From Pseudoxanthomonas sp. (GTDB taxonomy: Bacteria; Pseudomonadota; Gammaproteobacteria; Xanthomonadales; Xanthomonadaceae), in the NCBI GenBank assembly GCA_017745195.1, contig JAGHZW010000088.1, forward strand, positions 39,056 through 82,546: 43,491 nt of DNA, in the 5' to 3' direction. Both the position numbers and the translations under genes were made by a program. Below are positions 14,408 through 22,190 of this stretch, in pieces (the first letter of the stretch is position 1; every line of letters starts with the position of its first letter). The notes beneath the pieces are model-generated. The model searched no databases. It worked only from the letters and a program-made list of their open reading frames with translations, and was not told the origin of the DNA.

Positions 14408-16960
14408 TCACCATTCGTAACCCACCGTCACCGACCAGAAACCGCCGGAAGCGTCGATCGGGCCGCCCGTGGCGTAGTAGTACTCCATGTTCGCCGGGAT
14501 CAGCGGGTCCGGATACTTGATGACCTTCTGGTCGAACACGTTGCTGCCCGACAGCGCCAGGCGCAGCCCGCTTTCGAAGCGGTAACTCGCTTCGATGTCG
14601 GCGAGCCAGGTATCGCCGATGCTGTAAGCGATCTCGGCCTGACCTGCATATGGACCGGTGGTCGGCACCGGGCTCGGCGTGCCCCAGCGCTCGATCGGCC
14701 CGTAATGGGTAACCCGCAGGCCCAGGTTGAAACCGTCCAGGCTCCAGTTGCCGCCGAGAATCTGCTTGCTGCTTGGCGCCTTGTACAGCAGGTCGTTCTG
14801 CGAGCCACGGCTGAACACCGGGATGCCCAGGTCGGCCAGCACGTCCGGCGTGTCGGCGATGTCGCGGATTTCGGCGCGGTTGTGGTGGGCGGCCAGCGAC
14901 CAGTGGATGCTGCCCCAGCTGCCGAGGTCGCTGTCGGTTTCCACCGTCAGCTCGACACCCTCGCTGCGCGTATCGGCGGCGTTGATGAAGTAGGTGATGC
15001 CGTCGTCGCGACCGAAACCGGCCGCCTCCACCAGCGCACCGGCGCCCGGATAGCTGGCCTCGCTGAACGTGGTCGACTGGGCGATGCGATCGTCGACGTC
15101 GATGCGGTACACGTCCAGGGCCACGTCCCAGCCCGTGAACGGCTGGAACACCAGGCCCACGCCGTAGTTGACCGAGGTCTCCGGTTCGAGCGGCTTGGCG
15201 CCCAGGGCGATCGCCTCGGGCGAATCCACCTTGAGCGTGTGCGTGGTCGAGTAGTTGCCATTGACCGTGCGCCGGTGCGCCTGCGCGGCCAGCGACGGCG
15301 CCTGGAAGCCGGTACTCGCGGTGGCGCGGACCGCGAAGCGCTCGTTGAAGTCGTAACGCGTGGTCAGGCGTCCGGTGACTTCGCTGCCGAAGTCGGAGTA
15401 GTCCTCGTGACGCGCGGCCAGGTCGACCAGCCATTGCTCGGTCGGATTGATCGACACGCCGGCGTAGAGCGAGGTGCTGTGCCGGTCCTCGTCCACTTCC
15501 TCGCTGGGCTTGAAGCCAGGCAGTGCCTGCGCGCCACCGAGGCCACGTCCCAGCACCTTGCCGGCATTCGGGCCGTCCAGTACCCGCTGGCCGCCGTGCG
15601 AGTACGACTGCACGTCGCCGGCGCCAACCTGGTAGTTCTCGCGCCGGTGTTCGGCGCCCAGCGACAGCTGCAGCGGCTCGGCGAGCCAGCCCACGTCGAA
15701 GCCGCGGCGCAGGTCGAAGTTGGTGGTCAGCGCCGAGTACTGCAGCCGGCCGATGTAGAAGCTGGTCTGGCTGTCCAGGCCATAGGTCGGGTTGAGCGAG
15801 TTGTCCAGATCGATGTCGATCCGGTCGAAGCCGTAGTTGCCCGACAGGTCCCACGACCAGCCCGACGCGGTCTGACCCCTGATCCCCGCGGTGGTGCCGA
15901 AGTCGTCCTCGTCCAGCTGTTCCACCGGCGCATAGCCGTCCGGGAAGATCGCGCGCACCACTTCATCGCGTGCCGGATGGCGGAAGTTCTGCGGCGCGTG
16001 GGCGTCGCGCTGCGAGTACAGCGCGAGCACGTACAGGTCGGTGTATTCGGACAACGGCAGGCCGAAGTCGATGCCGGCCGACTTCTGCTCGTAGGCGCGG
16101 ATGCCGCGGTTCTTCCACGCGTAGTCGTCGCGCGTGGCTTCCTTCGGGTTGGGCGTGGCGCCGGCGGGCAGCCGCGGACTGCTCGCCAGGTTGCCCGCCG
16201 GCAGGATCTCGTTGCCATTGGCGTCGAGCGGAAAGTAGTAGAGGAAGCTTTCGCGCGACGGTCCGGTACGGTTGGTCGCATCCTGGTCGTTCAGCTGCGC
16301 CGACAGCCGCAGGTGGCCGCCGCCGGCCACCAGCACGCCGGTGCTGGCCTGGAGCAGGCGGTTGCGTCCGTCGCCCTCGAAGTAGCGACCGTCGCGATAG
16401 GACACCGATCCGCCTTCCGGGTCGGTGTCGGTAATGATGTTGATCACGCCGGCAATTGCGTCGGAGCCGTAGATCGCCGAGGCGCCATCGCGCAACACCT
16501 CGATGCGCTTGATCACCGTGTTCGGGATCAACCCGAGGTCCACCGGTGCGGCAGCGCCGAAGCCGCCGGCGCCCAGCAGCGCGGTGCTGTGCCAGCGCTT
16601 GCCGTTGACCAGGACCAGGGTGTGGCTGGTGTTGAGGCCACGCAGCTGCCCGGAGCGGACCATGCTGTTGAGGTCGCCGGTCTCCAGTGGCAGGTTGAAC
16701 GACGGCAGGGTGGTGTTGAGCACATCGAGCAGGTTGGTGCGGTTGGCGCGCTCGATGTCTTCCGCCGACAGCACGTCGATGGGTGCCGGGCTGCTCTGCA
16801 CCGTGCGCGCGACGCCGCGGGTTCCGGTGACGATGACCGCGTCGATTTCGGTAGGTGTCGGTGCGTCTTCGGCGTGCGCATCGGCCAGCGCCGCGGCGAT
16901 CACCAGGCAAAGCATCAGCCGCCGCGGCGCACGTCGCGCCACGCTGGAGCTCGTCAGCAT
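14408..16960 (-). CDS. TonB-dependent outer membrane receptor
   Basis: 850 residues from the ATG at 16960, with AGGA 7 nt upstream. The signal peptide ends near residue 30. A TonB-box-like EIDAVIVTGTRG lies near 38-49. The plug domain (to about 170) has VLSAEDIERAN, SFNLPLE and the conserved RDGASAIYGSDAIAGVINI. A 22-strand barrel follows, with TonB-receptor signatures FQAPSLAAQ and a C-terminal region ending SVTVGYEW. Substrate class is not determined; the long plug and SDAIAGVINI type are common in Xanthomonadaceae receptors for siderophores, vitamin B12 or glycans. It lies directly upstream of the periplasmic redox genes on the same strand and has a striking inverted repeat 86 nt before its start. 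Confidence 0.95.
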   Translation of the reverse strand: MLTSSSVARRAPRRLMLCLVIAAALADAHAEDAPTPTEIDAVIVTGTRGVARTVQSSPAPIDVLSAEDIERANRTNLLDVLNTTLPSFNLPLETGDLNSMVRSGQLRGLNTSHTLVLVNGKRWHSTALLGAGGFGAAAPVDLGLIPNTVIKRIEVLRDGASAIYGSDAIAGVINIITDTDPEGGSVSYRDGRYFEGDGRNRLLQASTGVLVAGGGHLRLSAQLNDQDATNRTGPSRESFLYYFPLDANGNEILPAGNLASSPRLPAGATPNPKEATRDDYAWKNRGIRAYEQKSAGIDFGLPLSEYTDLYVLALYSQRDAHAPQNFRHPARDEVVRAIFPDGYAPVEQLDEDDFGTTAGIRGQTASGWSWDLSGNYGFDRIDIDLDNSLNPTYGLDSQTSFYIGRLQYSALTTNFDLRRGFDVGWLAEPLQLSLGAEHRRENYQVGAGDVQSYSHGGQRVLDGPNAGKVLGRGLGGAQALPGFKPSEEVDEDRHSTSLYAGVSINPTEQWLVDLAARHEDYSDFGSEVTGRLTTRYDFNERFAVRATASTGFQAPSLAAQAHRRTVNGNYSTTHTLKVDSPEAIALGAKPLEPETSVNYGVGLVFQPFTGWDVALDVYRIDVDDRIAQSTTFSEASYPGAGALVEAAGFGRDDGITYFINAADTRSEGVELTVETDSDLGSWGSIHWSLAAHHNRAEIRDIADTPDVLADLGIPVFSRGSQNDLLYKAPSSKQILGGNWSLDGFNLGLRVTHYGPIERWGTPSPVPTTGPYAGQAEIAYSIGDTWLADIEASYRFESGLRLALSGSNVFDQKVIKYPDPLIPANMEYYYATGGPIDASGGFWSVTVGYEW

Positions 16961-17045
16961 GGAGGGTCCTGGGGAAGGAGGGAGTCGCGCCGGTGCGCCG
17001 CGTTCGCGGTCCTGCACCGGACGATCAGGACTCTAGAAGCCGCCT

Positions 17046-17069
17046 ATTCATCCGTCCATGCGGATGAAT
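17046..17069. promoter_or_regulatory. 9-bp inverted repeat, probable operator of the TonB receptor gene
   Basis: ATTCATCCG (17046-17054) and CGGATGAAT (17061-17069) are perfect inverted repeats separated by 6 nt, 86 nt upstream of the TonB receptor start and well after gpsA. Half-sites about 15 bp centre to centre suit a dimeric regulator. The motif does not match Fur, Zur or LexA consensus as I know them. A CysB-type, TetR-type or other regulator cannot be chosen from sequence. Confidence 0.6.
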
Positions 17070-17116
17070 GGGGTTTCTTATGACGATCCGTCCACTGGAA
17101 ATCGCACGCCGACCAT

Positions 17117-17139
17117 CTGCCGGGACGTAGCCCCGGCAG
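17117..17139 (-). terminator. hairpin downstream of gpsA
   Basis: CTGCCGGG (17117-17124) pairs with CCCGGCAG (17132-17139) with a 7-nt loop, about 50 nt after the gpsA stop. No T-tract follows on the minus strand, so it is a possible rather than certain terminator separating gpsA from the TonB receptor gene. Confidence 0.45.
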
Positions 17140-17189
17140 GTGCTGCGGGTGGAACATGCGCCCGACAGGGCAGGCGCCGGCGGCGCCGC

Positions 17190-18224
17190 TCAGCGGAACA
17201 GCGTGTCGGGGTATTCCGGCTTCTGCTCGCGGCCGAGCAGCTGGCGCAGGCCGTCGACCGGGGTGATCTCGCCGTGCAGCACGGCGCGCACGCCGGCCGA
17301 GATCGGCAGTTCGATGCCGTGGCGTTCAGCCAGGCGCATGACTTCGTCGGCGGTCTGCACCGATTCGACCACCTGGCCGATCTGGCGGATCGCCTCGTCC
17401 ATCGCCTGGCCACGGCCCAGGGCCAGGCCCAGGCGGCGGTTGCGCGAGAGGTCGCCGGTGCAGGTCAGGACCAGGTCGCCGAGGCCGGCCAGGCCCATCA
17501 GCGTTTCCGGACGCGCGCCGATCGCCGCGGCCAGGCGCAGCATCTCGTTGAGGCCGCGGGTGATCAGGCCGGCGCGGGCATTGAGGCCCAGCTCCATGCC
17601 GTCGGCCACGCCGGTGGCCACCGCCAGCACGTTCTTCATCGCACCGCCCAGCTCGGCGCCGACCATGTCGTTGCCGGTATAGGCGCGGAAGGCCGGCCCG
17701 TGCAGTGCGTCGGCCACGACCTGGGCGAATTCCGGGTCGGCGCCATGCACGGTCACTGCGGTCGGCAGGCCGAGCGCGACTTCCTTGGCGAACGAGGGTC
17801 CGGTGACTACGGCCAGCGGCACGTCGGGGCCAAGCACGTCCTCGGCGACCTCATGCAGGAAGCGGCCGGAGCCGGGCTCGAAGCCCTTGGTCGCCCAGGC
17901 CACGCCGGCACCGGCCGGCAGCAGCGGCTTGAGCAGGTGCAGGGTTTCGGTGAAGGCGTGCGAGGGCACCACCACCAGCACCCAGGTGCTGCCGCGCACG
18001 GCGGCGGCCAAGTCGGTGGTGGCGCGCAGCGACGCCGGCAGGTCAATGCCGGGCAGGTAACGCGGGTTCTGGTGGTCGCGGTCGATCGCCGCGACCATGG
18101 CCGGGTCCCGCCCCCACAGGGTGGTGGCGAGGCCGTTCCGCGCGGCCAGGGTGGCCAGCGCGGTGCCCCAGGAACCGGCACCGAGGACCGCGAGGGTGTC
18201 GGGCACGACAGCGTTCGCGGTCAT
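17190..18224 (-). CDS. gpsA: NAD(P)-dependent glycerol-3-phosphate dehydrogenase
   Basis: 344 residues; reduces dihydroxyacetone phosphate to sn-glycerol 3-phosphate for phospholipid synthesis in the cytoplasm. The nucleotide motif GAGSWG is at 15-20, the ATKGFE motif at 111-116, GPSFAKE near 142-148, the catalytic Lys197 in GAMKNVLA, and the [13 protein letters not shown] and [13 protein letters not shown] signatures follow. Length matches the family (about 330-345). The ATG at 18224 precedes the Rossmann fold by a normal distance. It follows secB with a 17-nt gap, the standard secB-gpsA order of many proteobacteria, so co-transcription is likely. Confidence 0.97.
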   Translation of the reverse strand: MTANAVVPDTLAVLGAGSWGTALATLAARNGLATTLWGRDPAMVAAIDRDHQNPRYLPGIDLPASLRATTDLAAAVRGSTWVLVVVPSHAFTETLHLLKPLLPAGAGVAWATKGFEPGSGRFLHEVAEDVLGPDVPLAVVTGPSFAKEVALGLPTAVTVHGADPEFAQVVADALHGPAFRAYTGNDMVGAELGGAMKNVLAVATGVADGMELGLNARAGLITRGLNEMLRLAAAIGARPETLMGLAGLGDLVLTCTGDLSRNRRLGLALGRGQAMDEAIRQIGQVVESVQTADEVMRLAERHGIELPISAGVRAVLHGEITPVDGLRQLLGREQKPEYPDTLFR

Positions 18225-18241
18225 GGACCGGGGCGCGGGAC

Positions 18242-18763
18242 TCAGGCGTTGCCGGCCGGTTCGGCCGAGGCCAGGTCGCCGGCCGCGCCCTGCTGCTGGC
18301 GCTGGCGCAGGGTCTCGGCGTACAGCGCGTCGAAGTTGATCGGCTGCAGCAGGAACGGCGGGAAGCCACCGGCCTGGATCAGCTCCCCGATGATCTGGCG
18401 CACGTACGGGAACAGGATGTTCGGGCACTGGGTGCCGAGCAGCACGTCGATCGCCTGCGGCGCCAGCCCGACCAGGCCGAACACGCCGGCCTGCTCGACT
18501 TCGGCGACGTAAGCGGTCTTTTCGCCGACCTTGCAGGTCAGGGTCACGGTCAGCACGACCTCGAACAGGGCCTCGTTCAGGCGCTGGACGCGCTGGTTGA
18601 GGTTGAGCTGAAGGTCCGGCTGGCCCGGCTCGCTGAAGATCGCCGGCGCACCGGGAGCCTCGAAGGAAACGTCCTTGACGTAGATCTTCTCGACGCTGAA
18701 GGCCGGACCGGCGGCATCCTGCTGGGCGGGGGCGGCGGCGCCGTTGGTGGTTTCGTCGGACAT
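18242..18763 (-). CDS. secB: protein-export chaperone SecB
   Basis: 173 residues. SecB is a homotetrameric cytosolic chaperone that keeps preproteins unfolded and delivers them to SecA. Diagnostic stretches are [51 protein letters not shown] and [17 protein letters not shown]. The N-terminus (about 20 residues, Ala/Gln/Asn-rich) and the Ala-rich C-terminus after residue 155 are variable in the family. It is followed closely by gpsA. In enterics grxC sits between the rhodanese gene and secB; here that interval is only 90 nt with no gene. Confidence 0.97.
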   Translation of the reverse strand: MSDETTNGAAAPAQQDAAGPAFSVEKIYVKDVSFEAPGAPAIFSEPGQPDLQLNLNQRVQRLNEALFEVVLTVTLTCKVGEKTAYVAEVEQAGVFGLVGLAPQAIDVLLGTQCPNILFPYVRQIIGELIQAGGFPPFLLQPINFDALYAETLRQRQQQGAAGDLASAEPAGNA

Positions 18764-18853
18764 TTCACAAACTCCAGAATGCGTTGGTAGCGATCAGCGT
18801 GATCGGGTAAGAACTTCGGATTATGGCATGGGCGCAGCCACCCGCCGGGAGGC

Positions 18854-19291
18854 TCAGGCCCGGCCCTTGACCAGCGGCAGCCCGGCCGCTTCCCAGGCTC
18901 CGATGCCACCCTCGAGCAGGTAGACCTGCTCGAAGCCGGCCTTCTTCAGTTTCTTGGCGGCCGCGTCCGAGGCCATGCCGTTGCGGCACACCAGCACCAC
19001 CGGCGACTGCTTCGCAGCGGCCAGCAGCTTGCCCTGCGGATCAAACTGGCTGGGAATCACGTTGCGGCTGCCCGGGATGTGGCCCTTCTCGAAGTCGGCG
19101 ATCGCCGACAGGTCCACCACCAGCGTCCCGCCCTGGTTGACCAGCGCGGTCAGGCCGGCCGGCTTGAGCGCCTTGTAGCCACGGAACAGGCGGGCGATCT
19201 CGGTATAGACGATGGCCACGGTCAGGCCCGCCAGCGCCAGCGACAGCATGGGGTGGCGGCCGGCGAAGGCCATCAGGGTCTCGAAATTCAC
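18854..19291 (-). CDS. membrane-anchored rhodanese-like protein (YibN type)
   Basis: 145 residues from a GTG at 19291. The N-terminus VNFETLMAFAGRHPMLSLALAGL is the usual start of the YibN group; an ATG at 19333 would add 14 residues and is less likely. One membrane segment spans about 13-30, then a single rhodanese domain from about 40 to 140 with the active-site Cys102 in VCRNGMAS, the family LVVDLSA..DFEKGHIPGSRN motif and the C-terminal LEGGIGAWEAAGLPL. Rhodaneses transfer sulfane sulfur; the biological acceptor of YibN is not settled. It heads the yibN-secB-gpsA block on the minus strand. Confidence 0.9.
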   Translation of the reverse strand: MNFETLMAFAGRHPMLSLALAGLTVAIVYTEIARLFRGYKALKPAGLTALVNQGGTLVVDLSAIADFEKGHIPGSRNVIPSQFDPQGKLLAAAKQSPVVLVCRNGMASDAAAKKLKKAGFEQVYLLEGGIGAWEAAGLPLVKGRA

Positions 19292-19357
19292 GGCGGGTCG
19301 GGTCTGAGACGGAAAGGGCCGCGATTGTCGCACAGCCCCGCCGGCCCCGTGCCGGCG

Positions 19358-19780
19358 CTACTTGCCTTCCCAGAAGTCCGGCAATCCGGCCACCTGCCAC
19401 CAGCGCTTGGCCTTGGAATCCCAGCGCCAGCGCTCCTGATAGCGGACGGTGCGTTCGGCCTGGGTGTGGCGGTTGATGACGCCGATCTCCACCCCCCGCA
19501 CGACGGTGCCGTCATCCAGTTCGCCGTTGCCACCTTCGCGGTAGCTGGACACCTGCAGCTGGTGATAGCGCTCCAGCTCCAGGTCGGTCAGCGGCTTTTT
19601 CGCGCGCACCTCGGGGTCGACCATCTCCCATGCCGCCTCGTAGTCGCTCCAGCGCATCGACGAGGAATAGACCGCCTGCGCCTGTTCCAGCTTGCGCGAG
19701 CTGCCGCCCGCCTCGGCGCGGGGCATGGCCGCCACCAGCGCGAACGCCGCGAGCAGGAGCAGGGACGTGATCTTGCGCAT
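19358..19780 (-). CDS. small secreted protein of unknown function
   Basis: 140 residues from the ATG at 19780. MRKITSLLLLAAFALVAAMPRAEA is a clear Sec signal peptide with probable cleavage after AEA. The mature part is mostly helical and charged (EQAQAVYSSSMRWSDYEAAWEMVDPEVRAKKPLTD) then beta with many Arg/Trp (YQERWRWDSKAKRWWQVAGLPDFW). The pattern resembles NTF2-like or DUF4864-like periplasmic proteins, but I do not recognise the family with certainty. It lies 66 nt upstream of the rhodanese gene on the same strand and 55 nt after a thioesterase gene. Confidence 0.75.
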   Translation of the reverse strand: MRKITSLLLLAAFALVAAMPRAEAGGSSRKLEQAQAVYSSSMRWSDYEAAWEMVDPEVRAKKPLTDLELERYHQLQVSSYREGGNGELDDGTVVRGVEIGVINRHTQAERTVRYQERWRWDSKAKRWWQVAGLPDFWEGK

Positions 19781-19835
19781 GCGGTGGTTCCCCCGGTGGA
19801 TGCAACGCATCCTAGCAGCAGGGTCTCGCCCCGGC

Positions 19836-20291
19836 TCAGTCCTGGGCCAGGGCGACGAAGCGCCCGCTGAACACCGTGGCCTCGCCACCACCGGGCAGCA
19901 GCACGCGGGCGGCGATCCGGCAGCGCGCGCGGCCGCGCTGGCGGAACGTGTCGATGAAGGCGTTCCAGTCGCCCTCCTCCAGCCAGGCTTCGGCGCGCAG
20001 GTCGGCCTCCAGCGGCGCCAAGTAGCGGACCTGGCTGTCGGCCACGTAGACGTCGGCCTCCAGCCCGGCTTCGGCCAGGCGCAGGGTGGCCAGGCCCCAG
20101 CCGGCCAGGGTCATCAGCGAGACCAGGCTGCCGCCGAACGCCGAGCCCTTGTCGTTGACGTTCGGCGCCAGCGGCGCGGACAGCTGCAGCCGGCCGTCGC
20201 TGTCGCCAACGACATCGACCTGCATCGAGCGCGCCTGCGGGATCGACTGCAGGTGCGCGCGCAGGTCTGAGAGGGAAGCGGGTGGGCTCAT
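19836..20291 (-). CDS. hotdog-fold thioesterase (YiiD C-terminal domain type)
   Basis: 151 residues. The pattern matches the YiiD C-terminal/hotdog thioesterase family: an N-terminal helix, LSAPLAPNVNDKGSAFGGSLVSLMTLAGWGL (central helix opening with the AFGGSL motif), VYVADSQVRYLAPLEADLRAEA and a final strand GEATVFSGRFVAL. Such proteins hydrolyse acyl-CoA or acyl-ACP, and the substrate cannot be inferred here. Its ATG is only 39 bp from the divergent hemD start, so both promoters must overlap. Confidence 0.85.
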   Translation of the reverse strand: MSPPASLSDLRAHLQSIPQARSMQVDVVGDSDGRLQLSAPLAPNVNDKGSAFGGSLVSLMTLAGWGLATLRLAEAGLEADVYVADSQVRYLAPLEADLRAEAWLEEGDWNAFIDTFRQRGRARCRIAARVLLPGGGEATVFSGRFVALAQD

Positions 20292-20330
20292 CGCGTCTCT
20301 GCGGATTGCGCGGGCCCGCATAATGCCGCA

Positions 20331-21092
20331 ATGCCTGCCCCGCGTCCGCCCGCCTGGTACCTCGTCTCGCTGCGCGCCCAGGGCGAGCACGCCGCGATGC
20401 GCCGGGCCGCCGCGCGCCACGGCGGCGGGCTGCTGGCGTTGTCGCCTTGGCGGCTGCAGCCGCGCGCCGACGACGCCAGCCGGCACGCCCTGGATGTCGC
20501 ATTGCAGGCACCGGTGCTGGTATTCACCAGTCCGGCGGCGGTGCGCGCCGCCGCCGGACTCGCCCCGCTGCGACCGCGACCGGGCCAGCACTGGCTGGCG
20601 GTCGGCGCCGGCACTGCCGCCGCGCTGCGTCGCGCCGGGGTCGTTGGGGTGCAGGCCCCGGCACGGATGGACAGCGAGGGCCTGCTGGCACTGCCGGCGC
20701 TGGCCTCGACCCACCGCGTCGGCCTGGTCACCGCGCCCGAGGGCCGCGGCCTGCTCGCCGCCACGCTTGCCGCGCGCGGCACCACGGTGGACCGCGCCGA
20801 TGTCTATGCACGCGAGCCGGTGCCACTGCCCGCCGCGGCGCTGGCGCGGCTGGCCGCGCTGGAAGTGCCCGCCTGCCTGGCCCTGAGCAGCGAACAGGCG
20901 CTGCGCCTGGTCGTGGCGCAGTTGCCGGTCGACGCGGCACGGGTGCTGCGCGGTGCCGCCGTCGCCGCGGCCAGCGAGCGCCTGGCCGGGATCGCCGCCG
21001 GGCTGGGCTGGCAACGGATCGTGCTCGCCGGCAGCCCGCGCCCGGCGGCGCTGGCCCGGGCCGCCGCCGAAGCGCTTGCGACCAACGTCTGA
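20331..21092 (+). CDS. hemD: uroporphyrinogen-III synthase
   Basis: 253 residues. HemD cyclises hydroxymethylbilane to uroporphyrinogen III in heme and siroheme synthesis. The sequence is divergent as usual for this family, but the two-lobe arrangement is visible: VLVFTSPAAVRAAAGL, WLAVGAGTAAALRRAGV, a hinge near ALASTHRVGLVTAPEGRGLLAATLAARG, then ALSSEQALRLVV and VAAASERLAGIAAGLGW...LAGSPRPAALARAA. Assignment is supported by the following hemX and hemY. hemC is not adjacent; a thioesterase gene lies divergently upstream. Confidence 0.9.
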   Translation: MPAPRPPAWYLVSLRAQGEHAAMRRAAARHGGGLLALSPWRLQPRADDASRHALDVALQAPVLVFTSPAAVRAAAGLAPLRPRPGQHWLAVGAGTAAALRRAGVVGVQAPARMDSEGLLALPALASTHRVGLVTAPEGRGLLAATLAARGTTVDRADVYAREPVPLPAAALARLAALEVPACLALSSEQALRLVVAQLPVDAARVLRGAAVAAASERLAGIAAGLGWQRIVLAGSPRPAALARAAAEALATNV

Positions 21093-21133
21093 ACCGATCG
21101 CGCTTGCGGCGTCCCGGGCGCCAAGCGATCCTT

Positions 21134-21155
21134 TCACACAGGGCTTCCGGTGTGA
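21134..21155. repeat. dyad in the hemD-hemX gap
   Basis: TCACAC (21134-21139) and GTGTGA (21150-21155) are inverted with a 10-nt loop. The half-sites are in the reverse order of a CRP/Clp box (TGTGA then TCACA), so it is more likely an RNA hairpin than a Clp site. Confidence 0.35.
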
Positions 21156-21206
21156 CGCGCGTCTCTGTTGGCGGTGCGGCAGGAGCCCCCGGACAAGGAT
21201 GCTCCC

Positions 21207-22190
21207 GTGAACGAGGTTTCCCCCGCCGCTCCCCGCCGCGTCCGCTGGCGCGCGCTCATCCCGGCACTGCTGGTGCTGGTGTTGATCGCGGGCGGATGGT
21301 TCGGATGGCGAACATGGCAACAGCGCCAGCAGCAGGCGCAGCTGCGTGCGCAGGAAGACGCGCGCCAGATCGACGCGCTCGGCCAGCGCATGGACACCCT
21401 GCGCGGCGACCTGCGCGCACAGGGACGCCTGTTGCAGGATGCGGCCGCGTCCAACCGCGTGCTGCGCGACGAAGTGCTCGGCCTCGGCCAGCGCAATGCG
21501 CTGCTCGAGGAAACCGTGGCCCGGCTCGACGCGAAGAGCCGGCAGGGCCACCAGGCGCTGCGCCTGGACGAAGCCGAACTGGCGCTGGTGCTGGGCGCGC
21601 AGCGCCTGCACGTGGCCGGCGACCTGGAAGGCGCGCGCAGCGCCTACACGCTCGCCGCGGGCATGCTCGAAGGCCTCGACGACCCGGCCCTGCTCAACCT
21701 GCGCCAGACCCTCACCGCCGAACGCGCCGCGCTGGACACGCTCGGCCCCGGCCCGCGCGCGGCGCTGATGCAGCAACTGCAGGCCGTGGACGCGAAGATC
21801 GCCCGGTTGCCGCGCGAGGTCGCCGCGGCCAACGCGCCTGCGCACCAGCCGCTGTGGCAGCGGCTGCTTTCACCGTTGCTGGAGATCCGCCCCGCCGGCA
21901 GCCAGGCCCTGATCGGCGATGCCCAGCGCCGCGAAGGCCAGGATGCGCTGCAACTCGAACTGACCCTGGCCCGCGCCGCGCTTGAACGCAGCGACGTTGA
22001 CGGCTTCCACACCGCGCTGAACCGCAGCGCGCAGTGGCTTACGCGGTTGTGGCCGGATTCACCGGCGCTGCGTGAAGTTGTGGCCGAACTCGAATCGATG
22101 CGCCAGGCCCCGCTGCAACCGCAGTCGCCGCTGCTCGACAGCACGCTGCGGCAGCTGCGCGCGCTGCGTGACGGGAAGGACGCGCCATGA
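21207..22190 (+). CDS. hemX: HemX-family membrane protein
   Basis: 327 residues from a GTG at 21207 with AAGGA about 8 nt upstream; an in-frame TTG at 21168 is possible but has no ribosome site. One membrane helix (about 14-33, LIPALLVLVLIAGGWFGW) is followed by a coiled coil rich in Gln/Arg/Leu (about 36-110) and a helical periplasmic domain typical of HemX (LDEAELALVLGAQRLHVAGD..GA..AY, PLWQRLLSPLLEI). HemX was long annotated as a uroporphyrin-III C-methyltransferase, but its SAM motifs are absent here; it is better seen as an accessory protein of heme synthesis. The stop overlaps hemY as ATGA. Confidence 0.92.
   Translation: MNEVSPAAPRRVRWRALIPALLVLVLIAGGWFGWRTWQQRQQQAQLRAQEDARQIDALGQRMDTLRGDLRAQGRLLQDAAASNRVLRDEVLGLGQRNALLEETVARLDAKSRQGHQALRLDEAELALVLGAQRLHVAGDLEGARSAYTLAAGMLEGLDDPALLNLRQTLTAERAALDTLGPGPRAALMQQLQAVDAKIARLPREVAAANAPAHQPLWQRLLSPLLEIRPAGSQALIGDAQRREGQDALQLELTLARAALERSDVDGFHTALNRSAQWLTRLWPDSPALREVVAELESMRQAPLQPQSPLLDSTLRQLRALRDGKDAP

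Noticed and set aside
13040-17083. A 1347-codon open frame on the plus strand across the TonB receptor and TlpA-like genes
   Set aside because: It is antisense to two genes with full family motifs and signal peptides. Its composition (runs of Arg, Val, Gly, Gln) is the usual mirror of high-GC codon use, and it has no recognisable domain.
21134-21155. Clp/CRP binding site in front of hemX
   Set aside because: Half-sites are in the opposite order (TCACAC then GTGTGA) and spaced by 10 rather than 6.
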